Source of the DNA: an uncultured Collinsella sp.
GTDB taxonomy: Bacteria; Actinomycetota; Coriobacteriia; Coriobacteriales; Coriobacteriaceae
Length of the DNA stretch: 13,361 bases
Assembly (NCBI GenBank): GCA_902494685.1
Contig: CABUUE010000017.1
Span: 1-13,361, forward strand
Direction of reading: 5' to 3'
Shown here: positions 7,606 through 13,361 of the stretch, one piece after another
Layout of the letters: every line of letters starts with the position of its first letter
Numbering within the stretch: the first letter of the stretch is position 1
Made by a program: the position numbers and the translations under genes
The notes under the pieces: model-generated
Told to the model about the DNA's origin: nothing
The model's database searches: none
Seen by the model: the letters and a program-made list of their open reading frames with translations, nothing else

Positions 7606-7612
7606 CCTCCTT
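7606..7612 (-). promoter_or_regulatory. thiM ribosome binding site (decides the GTG start)
   Basis: On the minus strand AAGGAGG lies 8 bases before GTG at 7597. It follows the riboswitch terminator by only a few bases, so opening the terminator hairpin directly exposes thiM to translation. Confidence 0.85.
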
Positions 7613-7619
7613 GGCATAG

Positions 7620-7650
7620 AAAAGGGGCGCTGTGCATAGACAGCGCCCCT
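7620..7650 (-). terminator. Riboswitch-controlled intrinsic terminator before thiM
   Basis: On the minus strand, GGGGCGCTGT (7640-7649 read in reverse, arm extended by one A-T pair) pairs with ACAGCGCCCC around a 6-base loop and is followed at once by UUUU (7620-7623). It sits between the TPP aptamer and the thiM ribosome site, the expected place for the transcription-off element of a TPP riboswitch. Confidence 0.9.
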
Positions 7651-7659
7651 GTAAAGGCG

Positions 7660-7755
7660 GCATGCTCCCTACGCCAGCATTAACTGACAGGTTCAAAGGA
7701 TTGGGCCCCATGCCCTCTCAGCCTTGTGGTTTGCACCGCCGGCACTCCCGCATCG
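7660..7755 (-). ncRNA. TPP (THI-box) riboswitch aptamer
   Basis: Read on the minus strand, the leader carries the conserved TPP-aptamer landmarks in order: GGGAGTGCC, the pyrimidine-sensing GGCTGAGAGG, then GAACCTG, then TTAATGCTGGCGTAGGGAGC. The closing P1 stem is formed by ATGC (7750-7753) and GCAT (7662-7665). It precedes thiM and an intrinsic terminator. Binding of thiamine pyrophosphate should favour the terminator and switch off thiM, the thiamine-binding gene and thiE. A clear promoter upstream of it could not be assigned. Confidence 0.96.
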
Positions 7756-7780
7756 AATCTGTTGTTCCCTATACTAGCGC

Positions 7781-7815
7781 ACCTGCCAAAAAGGGACAGG
7801 TTTATTTTGGCAGGT
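7781..7815. repeat. 11-bp inverted repeat between the riboswitch and the HAD gene
   Basis: ACCTGCCAAAA (7781-7791) and TTTTGGCAGGT (7805-7815) are exact reverse complements around a 13-base centre containing GGGACAGG. The repeat lies between divergent transcription units. The second arm ends 4 bases before a -10-like TACAAT (7819-7824) that could serve the HAD gene. It may be an operator, or one copy of a dispersed intergenic hairpin family. The sequence alone cannot separate these. Confidence 0.55.
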
Positions 7816-7852
7816 CGTTACAATAGGTAGGACCGATACGAATGGGGGCCTT

Positions 7853-8761
7853 ATGATTAAACTTGTGCTGACCGATATGGACGATACGCTGATTCCAGCC
7901 GGGCATGACGGCGCCAGCGACTACGCCATCGAGGGCATTCATGCCATGCAGGCGGCGGGTCTGCACTTTGGCCCGGTTTCGGGTCGCCAGCCGTCCGCGA
8001 TGGGCTGGATGTTCCGCAATTGCGTCGAGTGCTTCTCGACCGGCGCGTTCTGCAACGGCCAGGTAATGTTTGTCGACGGTCAGGCGGTCGCTTCGCGCGC
8101 GACCGACAACGCCGCCCTTATGCGTTTGGCTGACTACTTGGAGCAGGAGACCGACGATACGTATCTGAAGGTCTACAGCCTGGGTGATGACTTTTGGAAT
8201 AACGATGCCTACTGCGTGACGAGCGATCCCGAGCGCGTACGCCGCGCCATGGAGTCGGGCGGCAACGCGTGGCTCAAGGGCGAAGAGGCCCCGTGCCGTC
8301 CCGTCGTCGATGATGCGCCGGTGTTTAAGGCGAATATTTGGAGTGCCCGTTCACGTGAGGAGCTCGTGGAGCTACGCGAGCGCGTTGCCGCTGAGGTGCC
8401 GGAACTCTCGCTTGTGTTTCCCAACAATCGAGTGCGCCTGCTTGACATCCTTCCGGCCGGTTGGGACAAGGGCTGCGCTGCACTGGAGCTGGCGCGCGCT
8501 TTGGACCTGACGACCGATGAGGTGGCCGTATTTGGCGATTCCGATAACGATCTGCCCATGATTGATGCCGTTCCCAACTCCGTTGCAGTCGCCAATGCCA
8601 ACGAGGCCGTCACGGCTGCCGCGCGCTGGCATATCGGCGCTGCGGCAGACGATGCGGTTGCCGGGGCTCTGCATCAGATTGCCGCCTGCGCCGCGACGGG
8701 GGAGATGCCGCCGTTTATGCGTCAGATGGATGCGACGGGTTTCGACGTCACGAACGTCTAG
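7853..8761 (+). CDS. Cof-type HAD-IIB family phosphatase (302 aa)
   Basis: Predicted magnesium-dependent phosphatase of the haloacid dehalogenase superfamily, subclass IIB, cytosolic. Motif I is DMDDTL, with the nucleophile Asp8 and the acid-base Asp10. Motif II is SGR with Ser43. Motif III Lys206 lies in GWDKG, and motif IV is GDSDNDLPM (228-236). All catalytic residues are present. The region between motifs II and III (about 85-195) is the C2-type cap that sets substrate choice, so a sugar phosphate or cofactor phosphate substrate is likely but not identifiable. The start follows a GGGGG ribosome site. The C-terminal 25 residues after HQIAACA are an extra tail. The next gene, a LysR regulator, begins 10 bases after the stop, so the two are probably cotranscribed. 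Confidence 0.9.
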   Translation: MIKLVLTDMDDTLIPAGHDGASDYAIEGIHAMQAAGLHFGPVSGRQPSAMGWMFRNCVECFSTGAFCNGQVMFVDGQAVASRATDNAALMRLADYLEQETDDTYLKVYSLGDDFWNNDAYCVTSDPERVRRAMESGGNAWLKGEEAPCRPVVDDAPVFKANIWSARSREELVELRERVAAEVPELSLVFPNNRVRLLDILPAGWDKGCAALELARALDLTTDEVAVFGDSDNDLPMIDAVPNSVAVANANEAVTAAARWHIGAAADDAVAGALHQIAACAATGEMPPFMRQMDATGFDVTNV

Positions 8762-8771
8762 GGAGAAAGCC

Positions 8772-9668
8772 ATGAAGCTTCAGCAGCTCAGGTATGTCGT
8801 CAAAGTTGCCGAATGCGGCAGCATCACCGAGGCCTCGCGCCGGCTCTTTGTGTCGCAGCCTTCGATTACCGCATCAATCCGCGATCTCGAAAACGAGATG
8901 GGCGTGCACATCTTTGAGCGCACCAACAAGGGCGTCATTGTGTCCGAGGAAGGCGAGACCTTCTTGGGCTACGCGCGCCAGGTGCTCGACCAGGCCGACC
9001 TGCTCGAGGGCAAGTACAAGGGCGCGTCCGAGCAGGTGCCGCACTTTAGTGTGAGCTGTCAGCATTATTCTTTTGCCGTTAATGCGTTTGTCGATGTGAT
9101 CCGTGAGTTCGATGCCGCGCGCTACGACTTTACCCTGCGCGAGGAGCAGACTCACGAGATTATCGAGGACGTCGCGCATATGAAGAGCGAACTGGGCATC
9201 CTGTACTTATCCGAGCACAATCGCGAGGTTATCGAGCGCATGCTGGCGGCCAACGAGCTCGTGTTCGAAGGACTATTCTGCGCCACGCCACACGTCTTTG
9301 TGTGTGCCGACCATCCGCTGGCGGGCCGCTCCAGCGTGACGCTCGAGGACCTGGAGGACTATCCCTTCCTGTCCTACGAGCAGGGCAGCTACAACTCGTT
9401 TTACTATTCCGAGGAACTGACCTCGACGTTTGAGCGCCGCAAGAATATCCGCGTGCGCGACCGTGCGACACTGTTCAACCTGGCCATGGGCCTCAACGGC
9501 TACACGGTGTGTTCGGGTGTGATCAGCCATGAGCTTAACGGTCCCGGCATCATCTCGATTCCGCTTGATGTAGACGAGTACATGGAGATTGGCATCATCA
9601 CGCGCAAGAACACGACACTTACGCGCTACGGGCAGGCCTATATCGACGCGATTCGCCAGCATATCTAG
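8772..9668 (+). CDS. LysR-type transcriptional regulator (298 aa)
   Basis: DNA-binding regulator of the LysR family. Residues 1-62 hold the winged helix-turn-helix: MKLQQLRYVVKVAE, then GSITEASRRLFVSQPSITAS (16-35) as the HTH core, and the wing FERTNKGVIVSEEG (48-61). Residues about 88-298 form the two-lobed effector-binding domain, and length is normal. The ATG at 8772 is chosen because GGGAG lies 6 bases upstream and the LysR family begins exactly here. An in-frame ATG at 8562 would add 70 residues overlapping the HAD gene. It follows the HAD gene by 10 bases. Downstream on the same strand lie a MetE-like gene and a uracil permease gene, with repeated AT-rich dyads in the spacer that it may bind. 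Its effector is unknown. Confidence 0.93.
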   Translation: MKLQQLRYVVKVAECGSITEASRRLFVSQPSITASIRDLENEMGVHIFERTNKGVIVSEEGETFLGYARQVLDQADLLEGKYKGASEQVPHFSVSCQHYSFAVNAFVDVIREFDAARYDFTLREEQTHEIIEDVAHMKSELGILYLSEHNREVIERMLAANELVFEGLFCATPHVFVCADHPLAGRSSVTLEDLEDYPFLSYEQGSYNSFYYSEELTSTFERRKNIRVRDRATLFNLAMGLNGYTVCSGVISHELNGPGIISIPLDVDEYMEIGIITRKNTTLTRYGQAYIDAIRQHI

Positions 9669-9712
9669 GCTGCTGTGCTCCGCGCGGGTCAAATCTCTTT
9701 ATGGCAGTCCAG

Positions 9713-9760
9713 ACTGATATAGGAAACGTCTATATCAAACTGATATAAACGTATATTTTA
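9713..9760 (+). promoter_or_regulatory. Tandem AT-rich dyads, probable regulator binding sites before the MetE-like gene
   Basis: GATATAG (9716-9722) and CTATATC (9730-9736) form a perfect dyad with a 7-base centre. The nonamer ACTGATATA occurs at 9713-9721 and again at 9739-9747, 26 bases apart. Each copy is followed by AACGT and a TATAT tract (second dyad ATATA-AACG-TATAT, 9743-9756). A -10-like TATATT lies at 9752-9757 without a good -35, as at activator-dependent promoters. The T-N11-A character of the dyad and the adjacent lysR gene suggest LysR-type sites; this is an inference. Confidence 0.6.
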
Positions 9761-9823
9761 CGATGTCCATATGAGCGCTCATACTCTGTCCCAGTAAAGC
9801 AACCAATGCAAAGGGAGATATCT

Positions 9824-10957
9824 ATGAGCACTTCAATTCAACCGAACGCGCCGTTTCGCGCCGATATCGTCGGCAGCTTTCTTCGTCCGCAGGCCGTAAA
9901 GGACGCCCGCGCTGCCTATGCGGCAGGCACGCTTGATGCCGAGGGGCTTAAGGCCGTCGAGGACGATGCCATTCGCGATTTGGTGGCAAAGCAGAAGGCC
10001 GCCGGTCTGCAGGTCATCACCGATGGCGAGTTTCGCCGCAGTTACTGGCACCTCGACTTTATGTGGGGGCTCAACGGCATTGAACGCCGTACCTCGCGTA
10101 CGGGCTATATGTTCCACGACGAGGAGACCACGGCCGATACCGCCGTGGTAACCGGTCCCATTAGCGGCGAGAACCACCCATTCGTCGAGCACTTTAAGTT
10201 TGTCAAGGCGCTTGAGGGGGAGGGTCAGGTCGCACGTCAAACCATTCCGGCGCCGATCCAGACGTTCTCTGAGGTCACGCTCGATCGCTGCGACGGCCAG
10301 CAGGAGAGCCTGCGCGCTGTCTATAAGACCGATGAGGAGCTTGCCGACGCCATTGCAGCCGCTTATCGCACGGTGATCGCCGACCTGTACGCTGCAGGCT
10401 GCCGCAACATCCAGTTTGATGACTGCACCTGGGGCATCTATTGCGATACCGACTTTGTGTCCAAGACCGGAATGAGCCCGGTTGATCTGCAAAAGGTGAG
10501 TGAGCTGGGCGTGGCGCTCAACAACGCCGCCATCGAGGGCAAGCCCGACGACCTGGTCATTAACACGCACGTGTGCCGTGGTAACTACCACTCTACCTAT
10601 GCCTTTGAGGGCGGTTACGATCCCATCGCGCCGTACCTGTTTGCGCATGAGAATGTCGATGCGTTCTATCTGGAGTTCGACACGCCGCGCGCCGGCGGTT
10701 TTGAGCCGCTCAAGTACGTTGCCCCGGGCAAGAAGGTCGTGTTGGGCCTGGTGACCACCAAGGCGGCAGAGCTCGAGAACGAGGATATTATCGTCGAGCG
10801 CATCCGCGAGGCCGCAAAGTACGTGCCGCTCGAGAATCTGTATCTGTCGCCCCAGTGCGGCTTTGCCAGCTGCGAGATTGGCAACAAGCTGACCGAGGAC
10901 GAGCAATGGGCAAAGATCGCGCTGGTCAAGCGCGTTGCCAAGCGCGTTTGGAAATAG
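9824..10957 (+). CDS. Short MetE-like cobalamin-independent methyltransferase (YxjG/YxjH type, 377 aa)
   Basis: Resembles the C-terminal catalytic half of cobalamin-independent methionine synthase and the Bacillus YxjG/YxjH proteins of about 375 residues. The likely reaction is methyl transfer to homocysteine or a related thiol in the cytosol. The zinc ligands known from MetE are all present: His249 and Cys251 in NTHVCRG, Glu284 in YLEFDTPRAGG and Cys345 in SPQCGFASCE. VGSFLRP (16-22) and ITDGEFRR (65-72) match the family N-terminus. The N-terminal domain that full-length MetE of about 750 residues carries is absent, so the methyl donor is uncertain. AAGGGAG, 6 bases before the ATG at 9824, decides the start over an in-frame ATG at 9806. 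It lies 155 bases after the LysR gene and 122 bases before the uracil permease gene, with no terminator seen on that side. Confidence 0.88.
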   Translation: MSTSIQPNAPFRADIVGSFLRPQAVKDARAAYAAGTLDAEGLKAVEDDAIRDLVAKQKAAGLQVITDGEFRRSYWHLDFMWGLNGIERRTSRTGYMFHDEETTADTAVVTGPISGENHPFVEHFKFVKALEGEGQVARQTIPAPIQTFSEVTLDRCDGQQESLRAVYKTDEELADAIAAAYRTVIADLYAAGCRNIQFDDCTWGIYCDTDFVSKTGMSPVDLQKVSELGVALNNAAIEGKPDDLVINTHVCRGNYHSTYAFEGGYDPIAPYLFAHENVDAFYLEFDTPRAGGFEPLKYVAPGKKVVLGLVTTKAAELENEDIIVERIREAAKYVPLENLYLSPQCGFASCEIGNKLTEDEQWAKIALVKRVAKRVWK

Positions 10958-11079
10958 CGGTAACGTTCGCAGGTGACGGCGCGTGCGAGACATGGCGTAT
11001 CGCGTACAATGGTTCAGATCGTATCGTTCGGGCAGGTTATCCGATATGCCCGATTGCCCTTCCATTCGAAAGGACATCC

Positions 11080-12414
11080 ATGTCCCAATCCTCGACGCCC
11101 GCCGTCACCGATGCCATCTACGATGCATCGTCGCTTGGCCGCCCGCGCATGTTCCTGCTCGGTCTGCAGCACCTGTTTGCCATGTTTGGCGCCACCGTGC
11201 TGGTGCCCGTGCTCACCGGTCTCTCGGTTTCGGCGACGCTTTTGTTTGCCGGCTTGGGTACGCTGCTGTTCCACTTCTTGTCGCGCGGTAAGGTGCCGGC
11301 ATTTTTGGGCTCATCGTTTGCCTTTATTGCCGGTTATGCCGCAATCGCGCCCAACCGCGAGACTGAGCTTTTGCCCTACGCCTGCCTGGGCGTAGCCTGC
11401 GCCGGTCTGCTCTATCCGGTGCTGGCGGCGCTCTTCCGCGCGTTTGGCGCCAAGCGCGTTATGCGCTTCTTCCCGCCGGTGGTGACTGGCCCTATCGTCA
11501 TTTCCATCGGCTTGATTCTGGCGAGCTCCGCTATTGCCAACTGCCAGACCAACTGGTTTGTGGCTGTTATTGCCGTTGCCGTTATCGTGATCTGCAACAT
11601 CTGGGGCCGCGGCATGGTCAAGATTGTGCCGATTTTGCTGGGCGTTGTGGTGAGCTATGCCGTTGCGACTGCGCTGGGCGAGGTCGATTTTTCGGGCGTC
11701 GCGGCCGCTCCCTGGGTTGGCTTGCCCGTCGTGTGGGACAACACCGTGTTTGCGCTCTTTGGCCCGCAGTTCGATAGCGGTCTTGCCACGACGGCCATCA
11801 TCACCATCATGCCGCTGGCTTTCGCGACCATGATCGAGCATATCGGCGATATCTCTGCTATCGGTTCGACTTGCGAGCGCAACTACATTGCCGATCCCGG
11901 TCTGCATCGCACGCTGCTCGGCGACGGCCTTGCCACGATTCTGGCTTCGCTCTTTGGCGCTCCGGCCAACACTACGTATGGTGAGAACACCGGCGTGCTC
12001 GCCCTGACGCGCGTGTTCGACCCGCGCGTAATTCGAATTGCCGCGTGTTGCGCCATCGTGCTTTCGTTCTGCCCCAAGTTCGCGGCTGTCATTGCGGCCA
12101 TGCCGGCGTGTGTGATCGGCGGTGTGTCGCTCGTGCTCTACGGCATGATCAGCGCTGTGGGCGTCCGCAACCTCATCGAGAACCAGGTCGATTTCCAGAA
12201 TAACCGCAACGTGCTGGTTGCCGCGCTGGTGCTCGTGCTTTCGCTCGGCATCGCGTACAGCACCGCCGGCGCCATCGTGTTGGAGCTGGGCGGCGTGACC
12301 ATTTCGCTGTCCGGCATTGCCGTGGGCTCACTGGTGGGCATTGTGCTCAACGCCATCCTGCCGGGTAACGACTTTGAGTTTGATGTCTCCGAGCTTGAGG
12401 AGGCTGCTGAGTAG
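11080..12414 (+). CDS. uraA: Uracil permease, NCS2 nucleobase:cation symporter (444 aa)
   Basis: Inner-membrane proton-coupled importer of uracil, feeding pyrimidine salvage. It has many hydrophobic segments, consistent with the family's 14 helices. It matches Escherichia coli UraA closely at hallmark stretches: QHLFAMFGATVLVPVL (30-45), GKVPAFLGSSFAFI (70-83), DPGLHR (272-277), NTTYGENTGV (297-306) and GGVSLVLYGMI (347-357). The two substrate and proton-linked glutamates are present as Glu253 (MIEHIGD) and Glu302 (GENTGV). The ATG at 11080 has AAAGGA 5 bases upstream; a longer in-frame reading would overlap the MetE-like gene. The 122-base gap before it has an isolated TACAAT (11005-11010) but no clear -35, so it may be read from its own weak promoter or with the gene before. 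A strong terminator follows. Another nucleobase as substrate cannot be excluded. Confidence 0.93.
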   Translation: MSQSSTPAVTDAIYDASSLGRPRMFLLGLQHLFAMFGATVLVPVLTGLSVSATLLFAGLGTLLFHFLSRGKVPAFLGSSFAFIAGYAAIAPNRETELLPYACLGVACAGLLYPVLAALFRAFGAKRVMRFFPPVVTGPIVISIGLILASSAIANCQTNWFVAVIAVAVIVICNIWGRGMVKIVPILLGVVVSYAVATALGEVDFSGVAAAPWVGLPVVWDNTVFALFGPQFDSGLATTAIITIMPLAFATMIEHIGDISAIGSTCERNYIADPGLHRTLLGDGLATILASLFGAPANTTYGENTGVLALTRVFDPRVIRIAACCAIVLSFCPKFAAVIAAMPACVIGGVSLVLYGMISAVGVRNLIENQVDFQNNRNVLVAALVLVLSLGIAYSTAGAIVLELGGVTISLSGIAVGSLVGIVLNAILPGNDFEFDVSELEEAAE

Positions 12415-12439
12415 CAGCTGCGTTCAGCTAAAACAAGAT

Positions 12440-12478
12440 ATGGTGCCCATGCATATATGCGTGTGGGCACCATTTTTA
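12440..12478. terminator. Bidirectional intrinsic terminator between uraA and the esterase gene
   Basis: ATGGTGCCCA (12440-12449) pairs with TGGGCACCAT (12464-12473), and the right arm runs into TTTTT (12473-12477), giving a canonical rightward terminator 25 bases after uraA. The loop contains the palindrome GCATATATGC. The stop codon of the leftward esterase gene (12476-12478) overlaps it. Read leftward the hairpin is followed by ATCTTGTTTT, so it can also serve that gene. Confidence 0.88.
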
Positions 12479-13141
12479 ATGTGTCAGTATCCAGTGGATG
12501 CCGCGGGCCATGCGTAAGTCGGTTTGGGCAAAGTGATTGCCGGGGTTGAGCTCCAGCGTTGTTGGAATGCCGCGCTCGACGAGCAACACTTCCATCGCGC
12601 GTGTGTCGTCGAGTACATGCCGCATCATGCGGTTGGGCGTCTTGGTTTCCTTTTTGCCGAGTGACAGGTAGACGGCTTGCGGGCTGCCGGCAAAAGGGGC
12701 CGTGCTGGCACGGTCGACAAAGTCGGGAAACCATAGCGACCCCGATGCGCTCGCGGCGCGGTCAAAGGCGTCGGTTTGCCAGAGGGACCAGAGTGCGAAG
12801 AGGCCCGCGAGCGAGTAACCGGCAATGCCGCGCCAGGTGGGCGGCTGAGGAAGCGACGACTCGACCTGGGGGATTATCTGATTCAGCAGCTCATCAAGAA
12901 AATCGGCAGCTTGGCCGCCGAAAGGCTCGGCATCGCGTACGGTCCCGTCGCATGCCCAGGGGCTCAGCTCGCGATTCCAATCGAGCCCGCCAATGGTGAC
13001 GAGGGCGAATGGCGGACAGTCGAGCTCTCGGCAACACTTATAAACCTCGCTGCCGTCGCCCACGACCACAGGAAGGTAGATGACAGGCGCGCTTTCCGTA
13101 TGATTCGAATAAACGGTTATCTGCTTTTGATGCGCTTCCAT
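12476..13141 (-). CDS. Alpha/beta-hydrolase, putative esterase family (221 aa)
   Basis: Predicted serine esterase of the esterase D/Fes-like family, related to enzymes that cleave siderophore or other carboxyl esters. The nucleophile elbow GYSLAG puts Ser110 at the catalytic centre. His203 in PGNHFAQ near the C-terminus is the likely base, and Glu165 in LGKKETK a likely acid. VTIGGLDWNRELSPW (48-62) matches the substrate-side strand and loop of this family. There is no signal peptide, so it should be cytosolic. At 221 residues it is shorter than typical Fes/IroE enzymes. The start is preceded by GAGAGAAG at a 6-base spacing. It is a lone leftward gene, converging on uraA and ending inside their shared terminator. 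No iron-uptake genes are nearby, so the substrate is open. Confidence 0.82.
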   Translation of the reverse strand: MEAHQKQITVYSNHTESAPVIYLPVVVGDGSEVYKCCRELDCPPFALVTIGGLDWNRELSPWACDGTVRDAEPFGGQAADFLDELLNQIIPQVESSLPQPPTWRGIAGYSLAGLFALWSLWQTDAFDRAASASGSLWFPDFVDRASTAPFAGSPQAVYLSLGKKETKTPNRMMRHVLDDTRAMEVLLVERGIPTTLELNPGNHFAQTDLRMARGIHWILTH

Positions 13142-13255
13142 GACGGGCTTCTCTCAGTGTTGTGATATCGGCAGCCCCAATTGTCGCACGCCAGCGTATG
13201 CCGGTTGGGCTAGACCAAAGACAATCTCGTGCATCCCCTGCGGACGCATATGGAA

Positions 13256-13291
13256 AACGCCACCGCCGGAGGGGAGCTCGGCGGTGGCGTT
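13256..13291 (-). terminator. Hairpin upstream of the esterase gene
   Basis: AACGCCACCGCC (13256-13267) and GGCGGTGGCGTT (13280-13291) form a 12-bp stem with a 12-base loop. Read leftward the stem is followed by UUUU, the layout of an intrinsic terminator for a leftward transcript entering from beyond the right edge. The rest of 13142-13361 holds no gene I can support. An ATG at 13333 with GGGAG upstream could open a rightward gene, but only nine codons are visible. Confidence 0.65.
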
Positions 13292-13361
13292 GTTAAACGG
13301 TGCTGGGGCTCGGGGCCTTCGCGGGAGCTGCCATGTGCGCAGAGGCGTCTAAGAACGCTTA

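Noticed and set aside
6617..7639. Open frame of 340 codons antisense to thiM and the thiamine-binding gene
   Set aside because: Its protein is Gly/Ala/His-rich without family features and runs into the riboswitch terminator; the sense genes are unmistakable.
7598..7711. 38-residue N-terminal extension of thiM from an ATG at 7711
   Set aside because: It would translate the TPP aptamer and terminator; the GTG at 7597 has a proper AAGGAGG site and matches the ThiM start.
8562..8771. 70-residue N-terminal extension of the LysR regulator
   Set aside because: It overlaps the conserved end of the HAD gene in another frame and lacks LysR homology; the family start is at 8772 with its own ribosome site.
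9833..11077. Open frame of 414 codons antisense to the MetE-like gene
   Set aside because: The sense strand has all zinc ligands and a good ribosome site; the antisense frame shows no motif or ribosome site and crosses the uraA leader.
10855..11079. 75-residue N-terminal extension of the uracil permease
   Set aside because: It overlaps the end of the MetE-like gene and is not part of any UraA; AAAGGA before the ATG at 11080 supports the shorter start.
13333..13361. Possible start of a rightward gene at the right edge (ATG with GGGAG 5 bases upstream)
   Set aside because: Only nine codons are visible, too few to support a gene call.

Overview
The window looks like a chromosomal segment of a GC-rich actinobacterium, most likely a gut Coriobacteriia member of the Collinsella type. 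That assignment rests on GC-rich codon use, strong AGGAGG ribosome sites, tight gene packing and gene content. It is an inference from reading, not a database match. No tRNA, rRNA, insertion sequence, phage gene or CRISPR array was seen.

Left third (1-4738): two leftward genes for cyclic-dinucleotide signalling proteins lie head to tail. The upstream one (905 aa) reads GGDEF - PAS - degenerate GGDEF - degenerate GGDEF - EAL. The downstream one (509 aa) reads GGDEF - PAS - degenerate GGDEF and looks like a shortened paralogue. Both N-terminal GGDEF domains keep the exact GGDEF signature. Both also carry Asn where canonical diguanylate cyclases have the guanine-reading Asp, and both lack the RxxD inhibitory site. 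A perfect 11-bp inverted repeat sits between the genes, and a 12-bp hairpin follows the second. A cytosolic patatin-like lipase gene diverges from the pair across an AT-rich intergenic island.

Middle (5631-7853): a leftward thiamine salvage operon, thiM - thiamine-binding protein (MTH1187/YkoF-like) - thiE, has tightly coupled genes. It is preceded by a clear TPP riboswitch with an intrinsic terminator just before the thiM ribosome site. thiD is absent. The operon converges on the lipase gene at a 14-bp stem hairpin.

Right (7781-12478): four rightward genes follow. A Cof-type HAD phosphatase and a LysR-type regulator form a two-gene unit. After a spacer with two copies of an AT-rich dyad (probable LysR-type sites) come a short MetE-like methyltransferase with its zinc ligands intact and a UraA-type uracil permease. 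A strong bidirectional terminator separates these from a leftward alpha/beta-hydrolase esterase. The last 220 bases hold only another hairpin and no gene I can support.

The most unusual signal is the pair of Asn-variant GGDEF proteins beside a lipase. Their nucleotide product may not be simply c-di-GMP, but this needs biochemistry.
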